From positions 20,139-84,138 of the forward strand of contig JBJOKE010000030.1 in assembly GCA_046046245.1 (NCBI GenBank): 64,000 nucleotides of DNA, written 5' to 3'. The DNA is from UBA4615 sp046046245 (GTDB lineage: Bacteria > Pseudomonadota > Gammaproteobacteria > Burkholderiales > Burkholderiaceae_E). A program made the translations under genes and the position numbers. The notes beneath the pieces were generated by a model. The model had not been told where the DNA came from. It searched no databases and saw only the letters and a list, made by a program, of their open reading frames with translations. Positions 44,398-53,446 of this stretch are shown here, piece by piece; position 1 is the first letter of the stretch, and each line of letters begins with the position of its first letter.

Positions 44398-45183
44398 ATG
44401 ACCGAGCTCCCGCCCGTGCCCCCCGTCGCCCTCGTCACCGGCGCCGCCCGCCGCCTCGGCCGCGAGATCGCGCTCGCGCTCGCGCGCGCCGGATGGGACG
44501 TCGGCGTGCACTTCGGGACCTCGCGCGACGAGGCGCTCGCCACCGTCGCCGACGTCGAGGCGCTCGGCCGCCGCGCGGTCGCGCTGCAGGCACGCCTGGA
44601 GGACGAGACCGAGACCGCCGCGCTGCTGCCCGCGCTGGAGGCCGCGCTGGGTCCCGTGGGCGCGGTGGTCAACAGCGCGTCGCGCTTCGAGCTCGACACC
44701 GCAGCCGACTTCTCCTACGGCGGCTTCGTCGCGCACGCGCTGCCCAACCTCGCCGCGCCGGTGCTGCTGGCGCGCGAGCTGCACCGGCGGCTGCCCGACG
44801 GCGCCGAGGGCGTCGTCGTGAACCTGCTCGACCAGAAGCTGTGGGCGCCGAACCCCGACTTCCTGTCCTACAGCCTCGCGAAGGCCGGCCTGCAGTACGC
44901 CACGACGATGCTCGCCCAGGCGCTCGCCCCGCGCGTGCGCGTCGTGGGCGTCGCCCCCGGCCTCACGCTGCCCAGCTACCTGCAGGACGACGCCGGATTC
45001 GAGCGCGCGCACCGCGAGCACTCGCCGCTCGGCCGCTCGAGCACCGCAGCCGACGTCGCCGCCTCGGTGGTCTTCGCCTGCACCAACCGCTCGCTCACCG
45101 GCTCGACCATCCTGTGCGACGGCGGCCAGCACCTGCGGCCGCTGCCCCGCGACGTGAGCCTCCTGCCGCCCGAGGGCGCCTGA
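44398..45183 (+). CDS. Short-chain dehydrogenase, pteridine reductase (FolM)-like
   Basis: A 261-residue SDR with cofactor loop VTGAARRLGREIA (Arg after the glycine motif favours NADPH), VVNSASRFE, catalytic YSLAK, and the C-terminal TGSTILCDGGQHL. The NSASxF pattern is typical of pteridine/dihydrofolate reductases such as FolM/PTR1. It is followed two bases later by folB, another pterin enzyme, which supports a role in tetrahydrofolate or tetrahydromonapterin synthesis. It is the first gene of an operon with folB and ttcA. Confidence 0.86.
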   Translation: MTELPPVPPVALVTGAARRLGREIALALARAGWDVGVHFGTSRDEALATVADVEALGRRAVALQARLEDETETAALLPALEAALGPVGAVVNSASRFELDTAADFSYGGFVAHALPNLAAPVLLARELHRRLPDGAEGVVVNLLDQKLWAPNPDFLSYSLAKAGLQYATTMLAQALAPRVRVVGVAPGLTLPSYLQDDAGFERAHREHSPLGRSSTAADVAASVVFACTNRSLTGSTILCDGGQHLRPLPRDVSLLPPEGA

Positions 45184-45185
45184 CC

Positions 45186-45551
45186 ATGGATACCCAGACG
45201 ATCTTCGTCCGCGGCCTGCGCATCGACGCGAACATCGGCGTGCACGCGCACGAGAAGGGTCGCACGCAGCCGCTGAAGCTCGACGCCGAGCTGCAGATCG
45301 CCGACGCCCGCTTCCATCCGTCGCGCGACCGGCTCGACGAGGTCTTCGACTACCAGACCATCCGCGCCGCGATGATCGAGGTCGTCCGCGACGGCCACAT
45401 CCACCTGCTCGAGACGCTGGCCGACCGCGTCGCCGCGCGGCTGCTCGCGATGCCCGACGTCCAGGCCGTCCGCGTGCGCGTCCACAAGTACACCGCCTTC
45501 GAGGACGTCGAGGAAGTCGGCGTCGAGCTCTACCGCAGGAACCCGGCATGA
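45186..45551 (+). CDS. folB: Dihydroneopterin aldolase
   Basis: A 121-residue enzyme that splits dihydroneopterin in folate synthesis. The family motifs are FVRGLRIDANIGVHAHEK at the start, FDYQTI, HIHLLETLADRVAARLL with the active-site Glu, and VRVHKYTAF with the Lys. Length and layout are normal. It overlaps ttcA by ATGA. Confidence 0.93.
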   Translation: MDTQTIFVRGLRIDANIGVHAHEKGRTQPLKLDAELQIADARFHPSRDRLDEVFDYQTIRAAMIEVVRDGHIHLLETLADRVAARLLAMPDVQAVRVRVHKYTAFEDVEEVGVELYRRNPA

Positions 45552-46519
45552 CCGCCACCGCCGAGACCCCGCCCCTCACGCGCGCCGAGCAGAAGCTCGA
45601 GTTCGAGCGCAACAAGCTGCACAAGCGCCTGTGCCGCCAGGTCGGCCAGGCGATCGGCGACTTCCGGATGATCGAGCCGAACGACCGCGTGATGGTCTGC
45701 ATGTCCGGCGGCAAGGACAGCTACGCGATGCTCGACCTGCTGCGCACGCTGCGCGAGCGCGCACCGATCCCGTTCGAGCTGATCGCGGTCAACCTCGACC
45801 AGAAGCAGCCCGGCTTCCCCGAGCACGTGCTGCCCGACTACCTGCGCTCGACCGGTGTGCCCTTCCGCATCGAGGAGCAGGACACCTACTCGATCGTCAA
45901 GCGCGTGATCCCCGAGGGCCGGACGATGTGCTCGCTGTGCTCGCGGCTGCGCCGCGGCATCCTCTACCGCGTGGCCGACGAGCTGGGCGCGACCAGGATC
46001 GCGCTCGGCCACCATCGCGACGACATCCTGCAGACCTTCTTCCTGAACCTCTTCCACGGCGGCAAGCTCAAGGGCATGCCGCCGAAGCTCGTCTCCGACG
46101 ACGGCCGCCACGTGGTGATCCGCCCGCTCGCCTACGTGAGGGAGACGGACCTGGAGGCCTACGCCGACTGGCGCGCGTTCCCGATCATCCCGTGCACGCT
46201 GTGCGGTTCGCAGGAGAACCTGAAGCGCGTCGAGGCGAAGCGGATGCTGCGCGACTGGGAGAAGCGCTTCCCCGGCCGCGTCGACAGCATCTTCTCCGCG
46301 CTGTCGCGCGTCGTGCCCTCGCACCTGATGGACCGCGACGCGTTCGACTTCGCGACCCTCGCGGCCACCGGCGTGCCGGACGCCGACGGCGACATCGCGT
46401 TCGACGTCGACCCGGTGTTCGAGGCCGCGCCCGCGGCACCGGCGGGCGCCGCGATCGACGCGGGTTCGATCCCTGTCCGCCGCCGGACCGACGCGACGAC
46501 CGACGCCGACGGCGCCTGA
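45548..46519 (+). CDS. ttcA: tRNA 2-thiocytidine(32) synthetase TtcA
   Basis: A 323-residue ATP pyrophosphatase-type enzyme that thiolates C32 of certain tRNAs using an iron-sulfur cluster. The PP-loop is CMSGGKDSYAM, and the cluster ligands are CSLCSRLRRG and a later CTLCGSQENLKR. The core ends near residue 270; the last about 50 residues are Ala/Asp-rich and look unstructured. The gene is coupled to folB (ATGA). No link between the two functions is known beyond sharing the operon. Confidence 0.94.
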   Translation: MTATAETPPLTRAEQKLEFERNKLHKRLCRQVGQAIGDFRMIEPNDRVMVCMSGGKDSYAMLDLLRTLRERAPIPFELIAVNLDQKQPGFPEHVLPDYLRSTGVPFRIEEQDTYSIVKRVIPEGRTMCSLCSRLRRGILYRVADELGATRIALGHHRDDILQTFFLNLFHGGKLKGMPPKLVSDDGRHVVIRPLAYVRETDLEAYADWRAFPIIPCTLCGSQENLKRVEAKRMLRDWEKRFPGRVDSIFSALSRVVPSHLMDRDAFDFATLAATGVPDADGDIAFDVDPVFEAAPAAPAGAAIDAGSIPVRRRTDATTDADGA

Positions 46520-46614
46520 CGCGCCCGTCCGCCGCACGCGGCGCCCGGCGGTGCCGCGTGCCGGTCGGGCGCCCTGCCGCGCCGCGCCCACCCCGCCCAC
46601 CTCGCGAGCCCCGA

Positions 46615-48021
46615 ATGACCGCACCGACCCCGTCCCCCCGCGCCGCCGCCGTCCTCGCCGAGCTGCGCGCCGCGCTCGATCCCACCGTGCTCGAGATCGG
46701 CCCGATCGACGAACGCCACCTGCGCGACTGGAACGTCCCCGCGAAGCCCGGGACCGCGCCCGTCGCGCTGGTCCGCGCCCGCACGACCGAGGACGTCGCG
46801 GCCGTCCTGCGGATCTGCGACGCCCACCGCCACCCGGTCGTGCCGCAGGCGGGCCTGACCGGCCTCACCGGCGGCGCCACGCCGATGGACGACTGCGTGG
46901 TGCTGTCGCTGGAGCGGATGGCCGCGATCGAGGCGCTGGACGCCGACGGCTCGACGATCACCGTGCAGGCCGGCGTCACGCTGCAGGGCGTGCAGGAGGC
47001 GGCCGACGCGGCCGGCTTCCTGTTCCCGCTCGACATCGGCGCACGCGGCTCGTGCCGCGTGGGCGGCAACGCGTCGACCAACGCCGGCGGCAACCGCGTG
47101 CTGCGCTACGGGATGATGCGCGACCTGGTGCTCGGCCTGGAGGCGGTGCTGCCCGACGGCACGGTGGTCAGCGCGATGAACACCATGCTGAAGAACAACG
47201 CGGGCTACGACCTGAAGCAGCTGTTCCTCGGCAGCGAGGGCACGCTCGGCGTGATCACGCGGCTCGTGCTGCGCCTGTACCCGAAGCCGCGCAGCGTCTC
47301 GACCGCGCTGGTCGCGCTGCCCGACTACGACGCGGTGCTGCGGCTGCTGCGGATCGCGCGCGAGCGGCTGGGCCCGACGCTGGCGGCCTTCGAGGCGATG
47401 TGGCCCGACTTCTACGCGTTCGCGAACGCCCAGCTGCCCGCCGCCCCGCCACTGCCGCAGGACGGCACGATCCACGTGCTCGTCGAGACGATGGGCACAG
47501 ACCCGGAGCGCGACGACGCGCTCTTCGAGGCCACGATCGCCGCCACGCTCGAGGACGGCTGCGCCGCCGACGCGGTGATCGCGCAGTCCGAGGCGCAGCG
47601 CCGCGCGATCTGGGCGATCCGCGACGCCTCGAGCGAGCTGAAGCGCGCGTTCTCGCCGCACGTCGACTACGACGTCAGCCTGCCGATCGGCCGCATCGGC
47701 GCCTTCGTCCCCGAGTGCGTCGCGCGGCTGCGCGCCGCCTGGCCCGACGGCGGCATCGTGAACTTCGGCCACGTCGCCGACAGCAACCTGCACGTGAGCG
47801 TGCAGGTCCGCGACGGCGTGTTCACCAAGGCGCAGGCCGACGCGATCCTCTACGGCTGCGTGGCCGAGTGGCAGGGCTCGGTCTCGGCCGAGCACGGCAT
47901 CGGGCTGCTGAAGAAGGCGTATCTCGGGCACTCGCGCAGCGAGGCCGAGATCGCGCTGATGAAGCGGCTGAAGGCGGCGCTGGACCCGAACGGGATCCTG
48001 AATCCGGGCAAGGTGTTCTGA
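46615..48021 (+). CDS. FAD-linked D-2-hydroxyacid dehydrogenase
   Basis: A 468-residue GlcD/DLD-type flavoprotein. The FAD-binding domain has VVPQAGLTGLTGGATP, the GNASTNAGGNRVLRYG and LKQLFLGSEGTLGVIT motifs; the C-terminal cap has NFGHVADSNLHV and SAEHGIGLLKKAYL with active-site His residues. This family includes D-lactate, D-2-hydroxyglutarate and related dehydrogenases that pass electrons to quinone or ETF. The substrate is not fixed by the sequence. It is convergent with the LysR gene, whose divergent operon encodes acyl-CoA and TRAP genes, so an acid metabolised there is a possible substrate. Confidence 0.88.
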   Translation: MTAPTPSPRAAAVLAELRAALDPTVLEIGPIDERHLRDWNVPAKPGTAPVALVRARTTEDVAAVLRICDAHRHPVVPQAGLTGLTGGATPMDDCVVLSLERMAAIEALDADGSTITVQAGVTLQGVQEAADAAGFLFPLDIGARGSCRVGGNASTNAGGNRVLRYGMMRDLVLGLEAVLPDGTVVSAMNTMLKNNAGYDLKQLFLGSEGTLGVITRLVLRLYPKPRSVSTALVALPDYDAVLRLLRIARERLGPTLAAFEAMWPDFYAFANAQLPAAPPLPQDGTIHVLVETMGTDPERDDALFEATIAATLEDGCAADAVIAQSEAQRRAIWAIRDASSELKRAFSPHVDYDVSLPIGRIGAFVPECVARLRAAWPDGGIVNFGHVADSNLHVSVQVRDGVFTKAQADAILYGCVAEWQGSVSAEHGIGLLKKAYLGHSRSEAEIALMKRLKAALDPNGILNPGKVF

Positions 48022-48043
48022 CGCGCAATCGGCAGGCTGCCGC

Positions 48044-48970
48044 TCAGCCCGCCTCCGGCCACGCAGCCCGCAGCCGCCCCACCAGCGCCCGAGCCGCCTG
48101 CGGCAGCGACTCCATGTCGCGCACCACCACGCTGATCAGCGGGTGCGCCCAGGGCTCGTCGAGCGGCACGAAGCGCAGCCGGTAGAGCGGCCCGTGGGTG
48201 GGTGCGAGGAACGACGGCCCGACGCCGATGCCCATCCCCGTGCCGATCATCCGGCAGACGCTCTCGAAGCCCATCGCGCGGATCCGCGTGCGCTTGACCG
48301 CGCCGGCCTGCGCGGCGGCCGCATCCAGCAGCGTGGAGAGCGCGCTGCCGTAGGTCAGGTCGACCTGGTCGTAGGCCAGCGTCTGCGCATAGCGCACCGT
48401 CTCGTGCCGGGCGAGCGGATGCCCCTCGGGTACCACCGCGCACAGGTCGTAGCGGTGGTACGGGAAGACCTGCAGCTCGTGCCGGACGATGTCGGGCGCC
48501 ACGCCCACGTCGGCATGCCCCTCGGCCACCTGCCGGAACACCTCGGGCGTGTCCTGCTCGACCAGGTCGAGCTTCACGCCCTCGTGCTCGCGCATGAAGC
48601 CCTGCAGCAGCGCGGGCAGTCCCGCGGCCAGCGACGACGCGCTCGCGCGCACCCGCACGTGGCCCCGCACGCCCGCGCGGTACTCGGACATCTCGAGGTC
48701 CATCCGCTCGATCGTGCGCAGCAGCAGCCGCGCGTGGTGGACCAGCGCGTCGCCCGCGGGCGTGGGCCGCACGCCCCGCGCGCCACGCTCCACCAGCGTC
48801 ACCTCGAACATCGCCTCCAGCTCGGCCAGCCGCCGGCTGACCGCCGAGGGCACGATGTGCTCGCGGGCGGCGGCGCGCGCGATGCTGCCCTCCTCGACGA
48901 TCGCGAGGAACAGCCGGGCCGAGACGGGATCGATGCGGTGCATGGCGCGGGCCCGTGACGAACGAGCCAT
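48044..48970 (-). CDS. LysR-type transcriptional regulator
   Basis: A 308-residue LTTR. The winged HTH (about 15-75) has LFLAIVEEGSIARAAAREHIVPSAVSRRLAELEAMF; in full this is the usual helix pattern. The periplasmic-binding-like effector domain spans about 100-300, with a MGFESVCRMIGTGMGIGVGP segment. The start is the ATG at 48970 or at 48943 (MHRIDPV). It diverges from the HMG-CoA-lyase-like operon across 237 bases, the normal LTTR arrangement, so it probably controls that operon in response to a substrate or intermediate. Confidence 0.9.
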   Translation of the reverse strand: MARSSRARAMHRIDPVSARLFLAIVEEGSIARAAAREHIVPSAVSRRLAELEAMFEVTLVERGARGVRPTPAGDALVHHARLLLRTIERMDLEMSEYRAGVRGHVRVRASASSLAAGLPALLQGFMREHEGVKLDLVEQDTPEVFRQVAEGHADVGVAPDIVRHELQVFPYHRYDLCAVVPEGHPLARHETVRYAQTLAYDQVDLTYGSALSTLLDAAAAQAGAVKRTRIRAMGFESVCRMIGTGMGIGVGPSFLAPTHGPLYRLRFVPLDEPWAHPLISVVVRDMESLPQAARALVGRLRAAWPEAG

Positions 48971-49032
48971 CTCGAAACGAGAGGGGGGAGGTCCCGATCG
49001 ATCGCTTGCCGGCGAACCCGGTCGGCGCGACG

Positions 49033-49058
49033 ATCATTGCTGGAAACGCCTGAATCAT
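49033..49058. promoter_or_regulatory. Imperfect inverted repeat in the LysR intergenic region
   Basis: ATCATT (49033-49038) and AATCAT (49053-49058) are separated by 14 bases. The AT-rich arms in an otherwise GC-rich divergent region make this a candidate LysR binding site; it does not give a strict T-N11-A box. Confidence 0.35.
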
Positions 49059-49207
49059 AGCGCTCGCGAGCCCTCCGGGGCATGAGACGAGCCATCGACG
49101 AACGAGATGACGGACCCGCCGGTGCGGCGCCCTGGGGCGCCCGCCTGCGGACCTCACGGCGACACGCCGCGGCCCCGGCCGCGTCGGCGCCCACCGGGAG
49201 AACCTGC

Positions 49208-50185
49208 ATGACCCCTACCCGTTCCGGCTCGCCGCGGATGGCGCGCGCCCCCTCCGACCGCCGCGTCACCGTGATCGAGGTCGGCACCCGCGACGGCCTG
49301 CAGATCGAGCCCACGCTCGTGCCCACCGCCCGCAAGATCGAGATCGTCAACGCGATCCTCGACTCGGGCATCCGCGAGATCGAGGTCACCTCGTTCGTGT
49401 CGCCCAAGGCGGTGCCGCAGATGGCCGACGCCGCCGAGGTGCTGGCCGGCGTGCGCAAGCGCGCCGACACGTACCTCATGGCGCTGATCCCGAACGTGAA
49501 GGCGGCCGACCGCGCCGCCGACACGCCGCTCGACGGCGGCGTGCTGCTGGTCTCGGCCTCCGAGACCCACAACCGCAAGAACCTGAACCGCGAGATCGCC
49601 GCCTCGCTCGCCGGCATGGATGCGACCGCCGACCGGCTGCGCGGCGCCGGCAAGGACGTGCTCGGCGCGATCGCGGTCGCCTTCGGCTGCCCGTTCGAGG
49701 GCGACGTGCCCGTCGAGCGCGTCGTCTCGATCGCGAAGGCCTATGCCGACCTCGGCGTCGACCACGTCACGCTCGGCGACACCACCGGCATGGCCACGCC
49801 GTCGAACGTCCGCGCGCTGCTGCGCGGGCTGAAGGACGCGCTGCCGCAGGTCGAGTTCGTGCTCCACCTGCACAACACCCGCGGCGTCGGGCTGGCCAAC
49901 GTGCTGGTCGGCCTCGACGAAGGCGTGCGCCGCTTCGACTCGTGCATCGGCGGGCTCGGCGGCTGCCCGTTCGCGCCCGGCGCCACCGGCAACATCTGCA
50001 CCGAGGACCTGGTCTACCTGCTGCAGGAGAGCGGCTGGGACACCGGCATCGACCTCGAGAAGTCGATCGGCGTCGCGCGGATGACCGAGGAGGCGGTCGG
50101 CCACCCGCTGGTCGGCCAGGTGATGCGCGCGGGCCCGCGGCTGAAGCTGCATGCGGTCGACGCGGTGCGTACCGCGCAGGGATGA
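49208..50185 (+). CDS. Hydroxymethylglutaryl-CoA lyase-like enzyme
   Basis: A 325-residue TIM-barrel enzyme of the HMGL-like family. It has the catalytic Arg-Asp in VGTRDGLQIE, the MDATADRLR region, the metal-site loop LHLHNTRG, and the active-site Cys loop GGCPFAPGATGNICTEDLVY. In true HMG-CoA lyases the metal loop is HxHDTYG, so HNTRG is a variant that may alter the substrate, for example citramalyl-CoA-like esters. The start at 49208 has GGGAG upstream. It overlaps the CoA-transferase gene (ATGA), which suggests that the transferase makes its CoA-ester substrate. Confidence 0.87.
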   Translation: MTPTRSGSPRMARAPSDRRVTVIEVGTRDGLQIEPTLVPTARKIEIVNAILDSGIREIEVTSFVSPKAVPQMADAAEVLAGVRKRADTYLMALIPNVKAADRAADTPLDGGVLLVSASETHNRKNLNREIAASLAGMDATADRLRGAGKDVLGAIAVAFGCPFEGDVPVERVVSIAKAYADLGVDHVTLGDTTGMATPSNVRALLRGLKDALPQVEFVLHLHNTRGVGLANVLVGLDEGVRRFDSCIGGLGGCPFAPGATGNICTEDLVYLLQESGWDTGIDLEKSIGVARMTEEAVGHPLVGQVMRAGPRLKLHAVDAVRTAQG

Positions 50186-51396
50186 GCGGCCGTCCGATGC
50201 AGCCCCCCCCGATGCAGCAGCCGCTGGACGGCATCCGCGTCGTCGACCTGACGCGGATCCTGTCCGGCCCGTTCTGCACGATGCTGCTCGGCGACATGGG
50301 GGCCGACGTCGTGAAGGTCGAGGACCCGAAGGAGGGCGACGCGATCCGGCACATCGGCGCCGGCAAGGAGGGGCTCTCCTGGTACTTCGCGTCGTTCAAC
50401 CGGAACAAGCGCTCGATCGTGCTCGACCTGCGCTCGGCCGAGGGCCGCGACGCGCTCGCCGCGCTGATCGCGCGCGCCGACGTGCTGGTCGAGAACTACC
50501 GGCCCGGCGTGCTCGCCGAGATGGGCTTCGACGCGGCCCGGCTCGACGCGCTGAATCCGCGCCTCGTGGTCGCGTCGATCAACGGCTACGGCTCGGACGG
50601 CCCCTACGTCGACCGTCCGGCGTTCGACTTCGTGATCCAGGCGATGAGCGGGTTCATGAGCGTCAACGGCGAGAAGGACGGCCCGGCGCTGCGCAGCGGC
50701 CTGCCGATCACCGACCTCGTGGCCGGCCTCTACGCGGCCTTCGGCGTCGTCAACGCGCTGCGCGCGCGGGACCTGAACGGCGTCGGCCAGCGGGTCGAGG
50801 CGCCGATGATGTTCGGCATCCTGTCGATGTTCGCCTACCTCGCGTCGGACCACCTCGCCACCGGCGCGCTGCCGGAACGCGTGGGCAACGACCACCCGAT
50901 CGCGTCGCCCTACGGCCTGTTCCGCTGCGCCGACGGCGACATCGCGATCGCGCCGAGCACCGACGCGATCCTGCGCAAGCTGCTCGCCGCGCTCGGACTC
51001 GAGCCCCTGCTCGCCGACCCGCGCTTCGCGACCAACACGCAGCGGATGAAGCACCGCGCCGCGATCAACGCCGAGATCGAGGCGAAGCTCGCCGCCGACC
51101 GCTGCGAGGCCTGGGTCCGGCGGCTCAACGCCGCGGGCGTGCCCTGCGGCGTCGTGCAGGACGTCGGCCAGGCGCTGTCCGACCCGCAGGTGCTGCACCA
51201 GGACATGGTCATGGACGTCCCGCACCCCGGCCACGGCACGGTGCGGATGCTCGGCTTCCCGGTGAAGCTGTCCGGCACGCCGTGCCGCGTGCGCCATCCC
51301 GCGCCCGACCACGGCGCGCACACCCGCGAGGTGCTCGCCGAGATCGGCTGGACGCGCCGCGCCGACGCAACCGCCCGCGAGGAGCGCACCGAATGA
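50182..51396 (+). CDS. CaiB/BaiF family CoA-transferase
   Basis: A 404-residue family III CoA-transferase. The N-terminal half has LDGIRVVDLTRILSGPF, LGDMGADVVKVEDP, NRNKRSIVLDL and the catalytic Asp in DRPAFDFVIQAMSG; the C-terminal part has MKHRAAINAEIEA and GVPCGVVQDVGQAL. Such enzymes move CoA between carboxylic acids, often from succinyl-CoA. The human relative SUGCT acts on glutarate and related branched acids (known from the family). It overlaps both neighbours (ATGA at each end), so lyase, transferase and SMP-30 protein form one tightly coupled set. Confidence 0.9.
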   Translation: MSGRPMQPPPMQQPLDGIRVVDLTRILSGPFCTMLLGDMGADVVKVEDPKEGDAIRHIGAGKEGLSWYFASFNRNKRSIVLDLRSAEGRDALAALIARADVLVENYRPGVLAEMGFDAARLDALNPRLVVASINGYGSDGPYVDRPAFDFVIQAMSGFMSVNGEKDGPALRSGLPITDLVAGLYAAFGVVNALRARDLNGVGQRVEAPMMFGILSMFAYLASDHLATGALPERVGNDHPIASPYGLFRCADGDIAIAPSTDAILRKLLAALGLEPLLADPRFATNTQRMKHRAAINAEIEAKLAADRCEAWVRRLNAAGVPCGVVQDVGQALSDPQVLHQDMVMDVPHPGHGTVRMLGFPVKLSGTPCRVRHPAPDHGAHTREVLAEIGWTRRADATAREERTE

Positions 51397-52355
51397 GCTT
51401 CACCGTCCCCCTGTCCGAGATCTCGTTCGTCGGCGAGGACCTGCAGCGCGCCGAGTGCGTGATGACCACGCGCTCGGGCGACCTGTTCATGCCCGACAAG
51501 CGCGGCGGCGTGAGCATCCTGCGCGCCGACGGCCGCCGGGAGCTCGTGCTCGCGAGGAACGCCCCCGAGGGCTTCCTGCCCAACGGCATCGCGCTGCTGC
51601 CCGACCGCAGCTGGCTGATCGCCAACCTCGGTCCCACCGGCGGCATGTACCACCTCGCGCCCGACGGCACGCTGACGCCGCGGCTGCTCGAGGTCGACGG
51701 CCGCACGCTGGAGCCCACCAACTTCGTGGGCATCGACCGCGAGGGCCGCACCTGGGTCACCGTCAGCACCCATCTCGTGCCGCGCGAGCCCGCGATGAGG
51801 AAGGGCTACGCCGACGGCTACATCGTGATGATCGATGCGCGTGGCGCGCGGGTGGTCGCCGAGGGCATCGGCTTCACGAACGAGGCGATCGTCGACCCCA
51901 CCGGCCGCTGGCTCTACGTCAACGAGACCATCGCGCGCTGCACCAGCCGCTTCCCGATCCGCCACGACGGCTCGCTCGGCGAGCGCGAGGTCTTCGCGCA
52001 GTACGGCGCCGGCACCTGGCCCGACGGCTTCGCCTTCGATGCCGAGGGCGGCGTCTGGATCGTCAGCGTGGTCAGCAACCGCGTGATCCGCGCCACGCCC
52101 GACGGGAAGCAGCAGGTGATCGTCGAGGACGCGGACCCCGAGTGGCTCGCCGTCTGCGAGGACGCCTTCCAGAACGGCGGCTACAACCGCACGCACCTGG
52201 ATTCCGGCGGCAAGCGCCCGCTCGGCAACCTGTCGGGCATCGGCTTCGGCGGGCCCGACCTGAGGACCGTCCATCTCGGCTCGCTGTTCGGCACGCGGCT
52301 CGCCACCTTCCGTTCTCCGATCGCCGGCGCAGAGCCGGTGCACTGGAGCTTCTGA
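51393..52355 (+). CDS. SMP-30/gluconolactonase-like beta-propeller protein
   Basis: A 320-residue six-bladed propeller of the SMP-30/LRE family. Visible are LPNGIALLPDRSWLIANLG, EPTNFVGIDREGRTWVTVS, the metal-binding Asn/Asp in FTNEAIVDPTGRWLYVNE and WPDGFAFDAEGGVWIVS. The family hydrolyses sugar or hydroxy-acid lactones with a divalent metal. No signal peptide is present, so it acts in the cytoplasm. It overlaps the CoA-transferase gene and precedes the TRAP genes by 83 bases; opening a lactone before CoA activation is the inferred role. Confidence 0.82.
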   Translation: MSFTVPLSEISFVGEDLQRAECVMTTRSGDLFMPDKRGGVSILRADGRRELVLARNAPEGFLPNGIALLPDRSWLIANLGPTGGMYHLAPDGTLTPRLLEVDGRTLEPTNFVGIDREGRTWVTVSTHLVPREPAMRKGYADGYIVMIDARGARVVAEGIGFTNEAIVDPTGRWLYVNETIARCTSRFPIRHDGSLGEREVFAQYGAGTWPDGFAFDAEGGVWIVSVVSNRVIRATPDGKQQVIVEDADPEWLAVCEDAFQNGGYNRTHLDSGGKRPLGNLSGIGFGGPDLRTVHLGSLFGTRLATFRSPIAGAEPVHWSF

Positions 52356-52438
52356 AGCGCCCCGTCCCGTCACCACGCCCCCCCGCACACCGACCCCCAC
52401 GGCAGCCGCAGAACGCCGCCCTTCCCAGGAGACACGAG

Positions 52439-53446
52439 ATGAAACGCAGGCAGTTCACCGGCGCCGCGGGCGCCGCCCTCGCCGGTGCCGCGCTCGGCAC
52501 GGTGCCGGTCGTCGCGCGCGCGCAGGCCCGCACGGTGAAGATGGCCACCATCGGCGCCACCGGCAGCCCCTGGCACACCGCGCTGCTGAAGTTCAAGGAG
52601 ATCGTCGACCGCGATTCGAACGGCCGGTACGTCGTCTCGCTGCATCCGGACGGCCAGCTCGGCGACATCTCGCGGCTGCTGTCGCAGATGCAGCTCGGCA
52701 CCGTGGAGTTCTCGTACTTCGGCGCGCCCTCGCTGTCCTTCGTGAAGGGCGGCGAGTTCATGAACGTCGCCTACACGCCGTACCTGTTCAAGTCGGCCGA
52801 ATGGGCCGAGCGCGTGTTCAACAACGACGAGTTCCAGGGCTACTACGAGAAGGCCGCCGAGGTCTCGGGCGTGCGGATGTTCGGTGCCTGGGGCCAGCGC
52901 TCGCCGCGCGCGATCCAGAGCACCAAGGGTCCGATCATGAAGCCCGCCGACGTCAAGGGCCTGAAGCTGCGGGTGCCCGCGATCCCGCTGCTGAAGGCCA
53001 CCTTCGAGCGGCTCGAGGCGCAGGTCACGCCGATGGGCATGCTCGAGATCTACAACGCGCTGTCGCGCGGCGCGATCGACGGCCAGGACAACGGCTTCGA
53101 CCTGTCGGTGCCCGGCCGCTTCCACGAGGTGGCCAAGCACTGGTCGACGACGGACCACGCCTTCGAGCTGGTGGGCTTCTTCGTCGGCGAGCGCTTCTGG
53201 AAGTCGCTGCCGGCCGACGACCGCGCGCTGTTCGCGCGGGCCTCGAAGGAGGCGGGCGCGGTGACCACGGCGCTCACCCGGGACTTCGACCGCGACAGCG
53301 TCGACACGCTGAAGAAGGCCGGGGTGAACTACGTGGTGCCCGACCGCGACGCCTTCCGCGCGGCCGTCGCCGGCGTCGAGAAGGAGTTCGAGGGCAAGCT
53401 GTGGCCCGCGGGCCTGGTCGACCGGATCCGCAAGGCGCAGGGGTGA
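52439..53446 (+). CDS. TRAP transporter substrate-binding protein (DctP)
   Basis: Periplasmic ligand-binding subunit of a TRAP transporter, 335 residues. The N-terminus MKRRQFTGAAGAALAG with ARAQA is a twin-arginine-like signal peptide (RR start). The mature protein has the DctP pattern PWHTALLKFKEIVDR, GQLGDISRLL and the ligand Arg region LKLRVPAIPLLKATFERL. TRAP binding proteins carry carboxylates such as dicarboxylates or sialic acid; the carboxylate-using enzymes next door suit this. A strong AGGAGA Shine-Dalgarno precedes the ATG at 52439, and the gene overlaps dctQ (GTGA). Confidence 0.92.
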   Translation: MKRRQFTGAAGAALAGAALGTVPVVARAQARTVKMATIGATGSPWHTALLKFKEIVDRDSNGRYVVSLHPDGQLGDISRLLSQMQLGTVEFSYFGAPSLSFVKGGEFMNVAYTPYLFKSAEWAERVFNNDEFQGYYEKAAEVSGVRMFGAWGQRSPRAIQSTKGPIMKPADVKGLKLRVPAIPLLKATFERLEAQVTPMGMLEIYNALSRGAIDGQDNGFDLSVPGRFHEVAKHWSTTDHAFELVGFFVGERFWKSLPADDRALFARASKEAGAVTTALTRDFDRDSVDTLKKAGVNYVVPDRDAFRAAVAGVEKEFEGKLWPAGLVDRIRKAQG

